The notes under the pieces are model-generated. The model did no database searches. It was not told the DNA's origin and saw nothing but the letters and a program-made list of their open reading frames with translations. This document shows, piece by piece, positions 59,009-64,000 of a stretch of 64,000 bases of DNA; position 1 is the stretch's first letter, and every line of letters begins with the position of its first letter. The stretch is from positions 20,015,969 to 20,079,968 of the forward strand of contig NC_064035.1 in assembly GCF_932526225.1 (NCBI RefSeq), given 5' to 3'. Both the position numbers and the translations under genes were made by a program. Source of the DNA: Nematostella vectensis (Eukaryota > Cnidaria > Anthozoa > Actiniaria > Edwardsiidae).

Positions 59009-59804
59009 CTTAAATCTCTCATGTTGTATTTGCCATCGATCCGAGCATTTACTTTACTTTGCTAGTATATTTTACTCTATCAAATTTTAAGATGCCCCCT
59101 ATTTCATTTCTAGTACACAGTAAACATCAATGGAAAAGGTGGGAGGCCTGTGGTCTCATTAATTCATTGATCATCCGCTGGAATTAAAGAAGTCGTCGTG
59201 GGCGCGAGCTCCGTCTACGCCCCTGAGATATTTCCCAACGCAATCCAACATTAAACTCAAGTGCAGCCAAAAAATGGAGCAGTGTCTTCACTTATTGGAA
59301 CCAGAAACTCTGACTTGGTACAGCTATGTTGCGGGTTTTGCATGGGTTGTAGTATTTGTCGTGTTTATCGGCCCCACTTCGGATTTTTATGAGAACGAAT
59401 CCCGCGCGGATTTCAAGTGCAAGACAGAATCATTGAAAGATAATGCTTGGATTACTAAACAATGCTTTGGAAATTACGAAAAGGACTACATGAAAATCAT
59501 CCCTATATTCGTGTTTGTACTGATCAACTTTTTCGTTATCCTCCTTGTGTTTGTGATCTACTCGTGTTTTACAAAGAGGAGAGTCGAGAGGATTAAAAAC
59601 CACGAAACAAATGATGCCGAACGCCAGCCACTTCAGCCAACCCAGTCAGAGAACAAAACCAAATTAGTTTGGTCCTACATTGGTCAACTCACCGCCAGAA
59701 TTCTATTGGGAATAATATTTATGGTGTCACAAACTGGGTATTTTTACCCTAATGGCTTTCCGTCGAACTTTGAATGCAGATCTATCAAACGGCAAAGGAA
59801 TTCC

Positions 59805-60325
59805 GGCTTTACCTCGGTGTAAGAACCTCACAACTGACGTCACAAGCCACTAACAGTGTTTATGCTGATAACATGTTATATCAATACCTCAACTGCATAA
59901 GTTATCTCAGGAGAAACTGACTCGATGGAACGCTAGATCCGCATAACTTTAAATCGCTAGACCGTTGGATCCATCGGCCCGATGGATCGCTGGGTCGATG
60001 CATCACTGGGTCGATGCTTCGCTGGGTCGATGGATCGCTAGGCCGATGAATAGCTGGGTCGATGGATCGCTGGATCGATGGATCTCTGGGTCGATGGATC
60101 GCTGGGCCAATGGATCGCTAGGCCTATGAATATCTGGGTCGATGGATCGCTGGGCCAATGGATCGCTAGGCCGATGAATATCTGGGTCGATATCTCTGGG
60201 TCGATGGATCGCTCTGGGTCGATGGATCGCTGGGCCGATGGATCGATCGGGTCGTCGAGGCCGCGTTTTTCGGTCTGCCTGTGTGGCCAAGATGGCGGCA
60301 TCAGTCGACCCCGTACGTTGTGTAA
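59805..60325 (+). repeat. left terminal inverted repeat with 16-bp tandem array
   Basis: From the tip it holds a unique part (TGACGTCAC, ACATGTTATATC) and then about 17 units of CGATGGATCGCTGGGT (about 59,980-60,255). It ends in GGCCGCGTTTTTCGGTCTGC and CCAAGATGGCGGCATCAG. The last motif looks like a YY1 site and start-codon context facing inward, so the TIR might act as a promoter (inference). Confidence 0.85.
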
Positions 60326-60515
60326 AACTAATCAAATCATTTAATATTGTATCTTAAAAAGGCGATACCCCGTCTAAAAAAAGGTTATAGTATCAAATTC
60401 TAATTGTTTTCATGTAAAGTATTGCGTGAAAAAAAACGAAAAAAAAAGTTAGAGAAAAGTAATTTCTCACTTGTTGGTATTCCTGTGTATTTTGGACAGC
60501 GGTAGGAAAGACAAC

Positions 60516-61055
60516 ATGGCGATCGTAAACTATTATTATTACTTATCGATTTTACTCCTTTATGTTGCTGTTTTTATGCGTTCTGCGGCCCACGTAAATG
60601 AGGAAAGTGTAAAATTTATCAAGTTGGTAATTGAGACTACTGACGACATCGATAGATGTACATTTTCGCCTATTACTGCGTTCCCACGCGGCCCACGTGT
60701 TCAGACAGGGCCTTACAGCAACTGTAAAAGGATTTACAGTCATTTCTCTTCAACGGCAAGGCCATCGCCACAAAAGGTTGAAGAGTATATGTCAGATTTA
60801 AAGGCTGCACAACTGGGCACCATCAAGAAGGCTGGCAGGATGACTGTCTTTTACAAAGAATTACCGTCTGTCCTCCAGCACAGAGAGCATGAGCTGGGTA
60901 ATTTCAATATTGCTATTAATGAATACAAGGAGCAGTTTTTAGCTAGTGATGATCTGCTGACATCTCTGCAAAAGCAGTCCATGCTGGAAAATCACCCCCA
61001 GGCAAATGATATTAAGGCATATTTTAGAGACCAAACTGTTGACCTAGATGACTAG
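60516..61055 (+). CDS. 179-aa cargo protein of the long-TIR element, function unknown
   Basis: Intronless frame from ATG 60,516 (ACAACATGG, good context) to TAG 61,053. The frame is open further upstream but without ATG. Residues about 5-24 (NYYYYLSILLLYVAVFMRSA) form a signal peptide or anchor helix. The rest is hydrophilic, with three cysteines at most, and is probably helical toward the end (KVEEYMSDLKAAQLGTIKKA and following), closing in DQTVDLDD. It has normal codon-like composition amid AT-rich surroundings. It resembles no transposase and no family I recognise. It may be a captured host gene (perhaps an intronless copy) or an element-specific protein. It is followed by about 1.7 kb of AT-rich sequence. 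Confidence 0.5.
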   Translation: MAIVNYYYYLSILLLYVAVFMRSAAHVNEESVKFIKLVIETTDDIDRCTFSPITAFPRGPRVQTGPYSNCKRIYSHFSSTARPSPQKVEEYMSDLKAAQLGTIKKAGRMTVFYKELPSVLQHREHELGNFNIAINEYKEQFLASDDLLTSLQKQSMLENHPQANDIKAYFRDQTVDLDD

Positions 61056-62774
61056 ACAGTACCTTCTGATGTTAATATTCTTTATTATTTATATAAACAA
61101 CAGTGAAACTCCAGGTAATCTCCCTTGTGAAAACTTGATATCTTCACACATGAAAATGGCATATCATTTCACATGTGAAATATCACATTTGGCATGTGCT
61201 TCATGCTTGTTTTAAGGTTTCATAAAAATTACAATTTGGTGTTATCTCATTGTTGTTTCCTTAATAACTTAATTGTGGTGCTCACTCTTCGGATACATTT
61301 TTAACTCCACACAGCAATGTAATCCTCCATTTTATTATATAAACACCAGATGGTCTCTTGCACGTTAACTTGATATATTTGCATGTGAAGAAAACAATAT
61401 GCTTTAATGCTGTTTTTGAATTTTATGAAACAAATTCAATGATATATAATAAACAGATTATTGCATTAGCGTGAGGAGAAAGTTCATCACTTCACTATGC
61501 TTACTCATGAGATCAATTTTCAACAATCAAGATAAAATATTTCCATGTAATATCCTCAATCTATTCATGCCACAGAAAATGTTGCTTCTTAGATGGCATA
61601 TTATTTGTATTTGGAATAATATCATCACATGATTTTTCATATTTATTTATTTTCATCAAAATGTGAATTTTTACGGTTGAGGCTTTATGGTTACTGTATG
61701 CCAAAATATTTGCAAATTCACTTTATTAGTGATCTGATTTTATTTAAATATCAAGTGTTCTAGTTTTAAGTATTAGAACTAACCACTTCGTGTGCAGTTG
61801 GTGGATCGTTTTTCGGTAGTGGATTTTGAAAAAGTATATGTAGATGGGCAAGTGAATGAAACAGTGATGACAGTGACTTGTTAACCATGTACATAATACT
61901 TTCAAAACTTATTTGCTTTTCTTGTTCAAAGAAATGTTCATATTCTGCTATATTTCAAGTTAATGTTTTTGTAAATAGCTTTGAAACAAAACGTTATTGT
62001 TATGAATATCAATGAATTGTATTATAGTTCTTATTATTTACTATAAGGAAAAAAGAAATAAATGAAAACTGTGAGAAACATGTTCTTCATAATGCTGAAC
62101 TCCTCGTATTTATAAACTTTCCTTTGTGGATTCTGTATTCTTCATTATAAAGGGACAGTTGCCACTTCCTGTGAACCAAAGTTGTTTCAAAATGAAAGAT
62201 TGTGAATAAGGGCGTACCCAGGGTAACCCATATATATTTTGGAGGTGTAGGAGATCCACTTTCCTATTCCTTTTCTATTATTACTTTAGCATCCCTCCCA
62301 TGCATTTAATCAGGAACACTATTGTTGGCCAAAAACGTGCTGTTCTGGAACACCCTTGCCTTGTTGAATACAGCGGTCTGGGAACAAATCCACGAAAGTT
62401 TTGAATTCTTACTTCTTATCTCACTCGGCAAAATTTTGTGAGATTTTATTCAGCTAATTGCCTGGAGTGTATTGTACCGAACAACTTCCCACACAAAACA
62501 ATTATGTCTACAAGCAATACAATCATAGAAAGCACTAGTACTTTTATATCACCCCTTAAAAGGGTTTACTTAGAATTGCTGAAATTACTTTGAGATTGTT
62601 TTTTACTACAATCTGCTGTTTCTGATGAAATTTCTCGAAATCGGTAGGGTTCCTGCGCAGCCGTATTTTAAATTGTCTGAAATAAAATAAAATGTCCAGA
62701 ATAACTGAAAATAGCAACATTGTGACCTTATTCACTAACTACGGCCATTTACCCACATATAAGTGATTTCTTCG
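61056..62774. other. AT-rich interior of the long-TIR element
   Basis: No reading frame of note. Several AATAAA/AATAAT motifs (for example near 61,447 and 62,057) could end a transcript from the cargo frame. Confidence 0.4.
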
Positions 62775-63375
62775 TTTGTTACACGCCGAACACGAAGTCA
62801 GACTGATGCCGCCATCTTGGCCGTGAAGTCTCTTCGACTACTGGACCCTAGCCACACAGGCAGACCAAAAAACGCGGCCTCTTCGATCGACCCGATCAAC
62901 CCAGAGATCCATCGACCCAGAGATCTATCGGCCCAGCGATCCATCGACAGCAAACAATCGACCCAGATATTCATCGGCCTAGCGATTCATTGGCCCAGCG
63001 AACCATCGACCCAGAGATCCATCGACCCAGCAAACCATCGGCCCAGCGAACCATCGGCCCAGCAAACCATCGACCCAGCTATTCATCGACCCAGCGAAGC
63101 ATCGGCCCAGCGAACCATCGGCCTAGCGATCCATCGACCCAGCGAAGCATCGACCCAGTGATGCATCGACCCAGCAATCCATCGGACCGATGGATCCAAC
63201 GGTCTAGTGATCCAACGGTCTAGCGATTTAAAGATATGCGGATCTAGCGTTCCATCGAGTCAGTTTCTCCTGAGATAACTTATGCAGTTGAGGTATTGAT
63301 ATAACATGTTATCAGCATAAACACTGTTAGTGGCTTGTGACGTCAGTTGTGAGGTTCTTACACCGAGGATCAGCC
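62775..63375 (-). repeat. right terminal inverted repeat with 16-bp tandem array
   Basis: Reverse complement of the left repeat, with a differing number and order of the 16-bp units. An extra stretch of about 30 bases lies next to the GATGCCGCCATCTTGG motif (62,804-62,819). Open frames rich in DPSTQ or HRPS here are repeat artefacts. Confidence 0.85.
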
Positions 63376-64000
63376 GGAATTCCACTGCTGTCGTTTTCGC
63401 CAACATAACGTATGATTGTTATAACCAGGCGGCGAGTAAGAAAAAACATTGGGTAATGGGGTTATTGGTGGTGAATGGAGTTTTTGCTTTCGTTGCCTTC
63501 GTAGAATTTCTGTGGGTGTTATACACGGTTAAAAGAAGGAGAGCTTGTTTCAATGATTTGCAATTTTATCAAAATTTCTTAGGAGGGTCCAATAAGCAAC
63601 AACTTAAATTATCGAATATCATCAGCAAAATGAAAACAAACTTCTTGGAACACACAAAGAGACTTGCTGATCTCAGAACACCATTTCGTTCTAATCCTGG
63701 GGAAGGCCGTCAGCCACACGACCTGGAAACAGATAAGATTTATGTGAATGTCACAATCCATAAGAACAGAGCAGCAATGGATTTCCCCCATGAAAGATCT
63801 GAACAATTGAAAGTGTACCCACCAAAACGTGGTAAGGACACTCGTGAGCTAAAACAGATAGCAGATATAATCGATGCTGAACACAAAAATGTGCTTGTTG
63901 TTGGCCGACCTGGCATTGGAAAGACAATGATGTGCACCAGGCTCCTGCGATTGTGGGCTGAAAGCGAGTCCAGTGATGAGGTAGCTTTGTCTATTGCTTT

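Larger units (their letters stand above)
59805..63375. mobile_element. 3.6-kb long-TIR element inserted in NLR copy 2
   Basis: Comparison with the uninterrupted copy 1 fixes the ends exactly. GGAATTCC occurs once in copy 1 (44,470-44,477) and flanks the insert at 59,797-59,804 and 63,376-63,383, an 8-bp target duplication. The ends read GGCT...CTCGGTGTAAGAACC inward from both sides. Terminal inverted repeats are about 520 and 600 bases, with a 16-bp tandem repeat inside. An 8-bp duplication fits hAT, P or MULE-like families. No transposase is seen, only one unrelated reading frame, so it looks non-autonomous. Confidence 0.9.
48769..64000. repeat. segmental duplication, copy 2 (runs off the window)
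   Basis: Direct repeat of 33,335-45,094, with a private 3,571-bp insertion at 59,805-63,375. The non-coding part 48,769-52,417 corresponds to 33,335-36,993 and holds the same hairpin and candidate exons. Copy 2 carries extra coding damage in the transposon gene (a 4-bp insertion near 53,450 and stops at 53,583 and 58,458). Confidence 0.85.
59274..64000 (+). pseudogene. four-TM NACHT-LRR gene, copy 2, split by a transposon and cut by the window edge
   Basis: Codons 1-177 (59,274-59,804) match copy 1 with a few substitutions and cover TM1-TM3 and half of extracellular loop 2. Translation then enters the inserted element and stops after five foreign codons (TAA at 59,820-59,822). Beyond the element the homologous frame resumes at 63,376-63,383 and continues through TM4, the linker and Walker A (about 63,903-63,926) to the window end. 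A truncated three-helix product is possible; a full receptor would need removal of the insert. Whether the NACHT and LRR parts are intact further on cannot be seen. Confidence 0.85.

Noticed and set aside
60003-60335. Frames rich in DPSTQRSIDP on either strand, and the mirror set at 62,763-63,223
   Set aside because: They are translations of the 16-bp satellite in the terminal inverted repeats.

Overview
The window looks like nuclear DNA of an animal, most probably an anthozoan cnidarian such as a sea anemone. It is AT-rich and carries intron-rich genes with metazoan GT-AG splicing. It has recognisable animal families (SPATA17, a Polycomb RING finger protein, an ABCC/MRP4-type transporter, the rhodanese half of a MAP-kinase phosphatase), an NLR-type NACHT-LRR gene and many small inverted-repeat transposons. 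The taxon is an inference; no rRNA or mitochondrial marker is present.

Left part (1-33,300), single-copy genes. A minus-strand exon with a rhodanese domain (4,099-4,531) probably begins a DUSP/MKP gene; its catalytic domain was not found in the window. SPATA17 (plus strand, 13 coding exons, 7,160-13,249) faces a PCGF gene (minus strand, 9 coding exons, 14,364-17,883), and the two converge on a 27-bp minisatellite that supplies the PCGF stop codon. A complete 12-exon ABCC transporter (minus strand, 32,517-21,424, 1,320 aa deduced) follows; its introns hold two large tandem arrays (27-bp and 35-bp units) and an inverted repeat. All exon models were built by eye from homology, reading frame and splice sites, and their phases are consistent throughout.

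Right part (33,335-64,000), a recent direct duplication. About 15.4 kb beginning near 33,335 is repeated from near 48,769 and runs off the window. Each copy holds (i) a 6.6-6.7-kb DNA element with 37-bp terminal inverted repeats and a 9-bp target duplication, carrying a broken multi-exon gene (zinc-binding N-terminus, transposase-like middle, RING finger, cysteine-protease-like C-terminus), and (ii) directly downstream, a single-exon gene for a four-transmembrane + NACHT + leucine-rich-repeat protein. In copy 1 this NLR is intact (43,947-47,162, 1,071 aa). In copy 2 it is split inside the second extracellular loop by a 3,571-bp element with about 0.5-0.6-kb terminal inverted repeats, an 8-bp target duplication (GGAATTCC) and its own 179-aa cargo reading frame of unknown function.

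The most interesting object is the membrane-NLR: a connexin/pannexin-like four-helix module with two cysteines in each extracellular loop, fused to NACHT and LRR domains. It recalls the channel-plus-LRR layout of LRRC8 with an NTPase switch between, and suggests a receptor that could itself be a membrane channel. Next are the two transposon families with unusual cargo.
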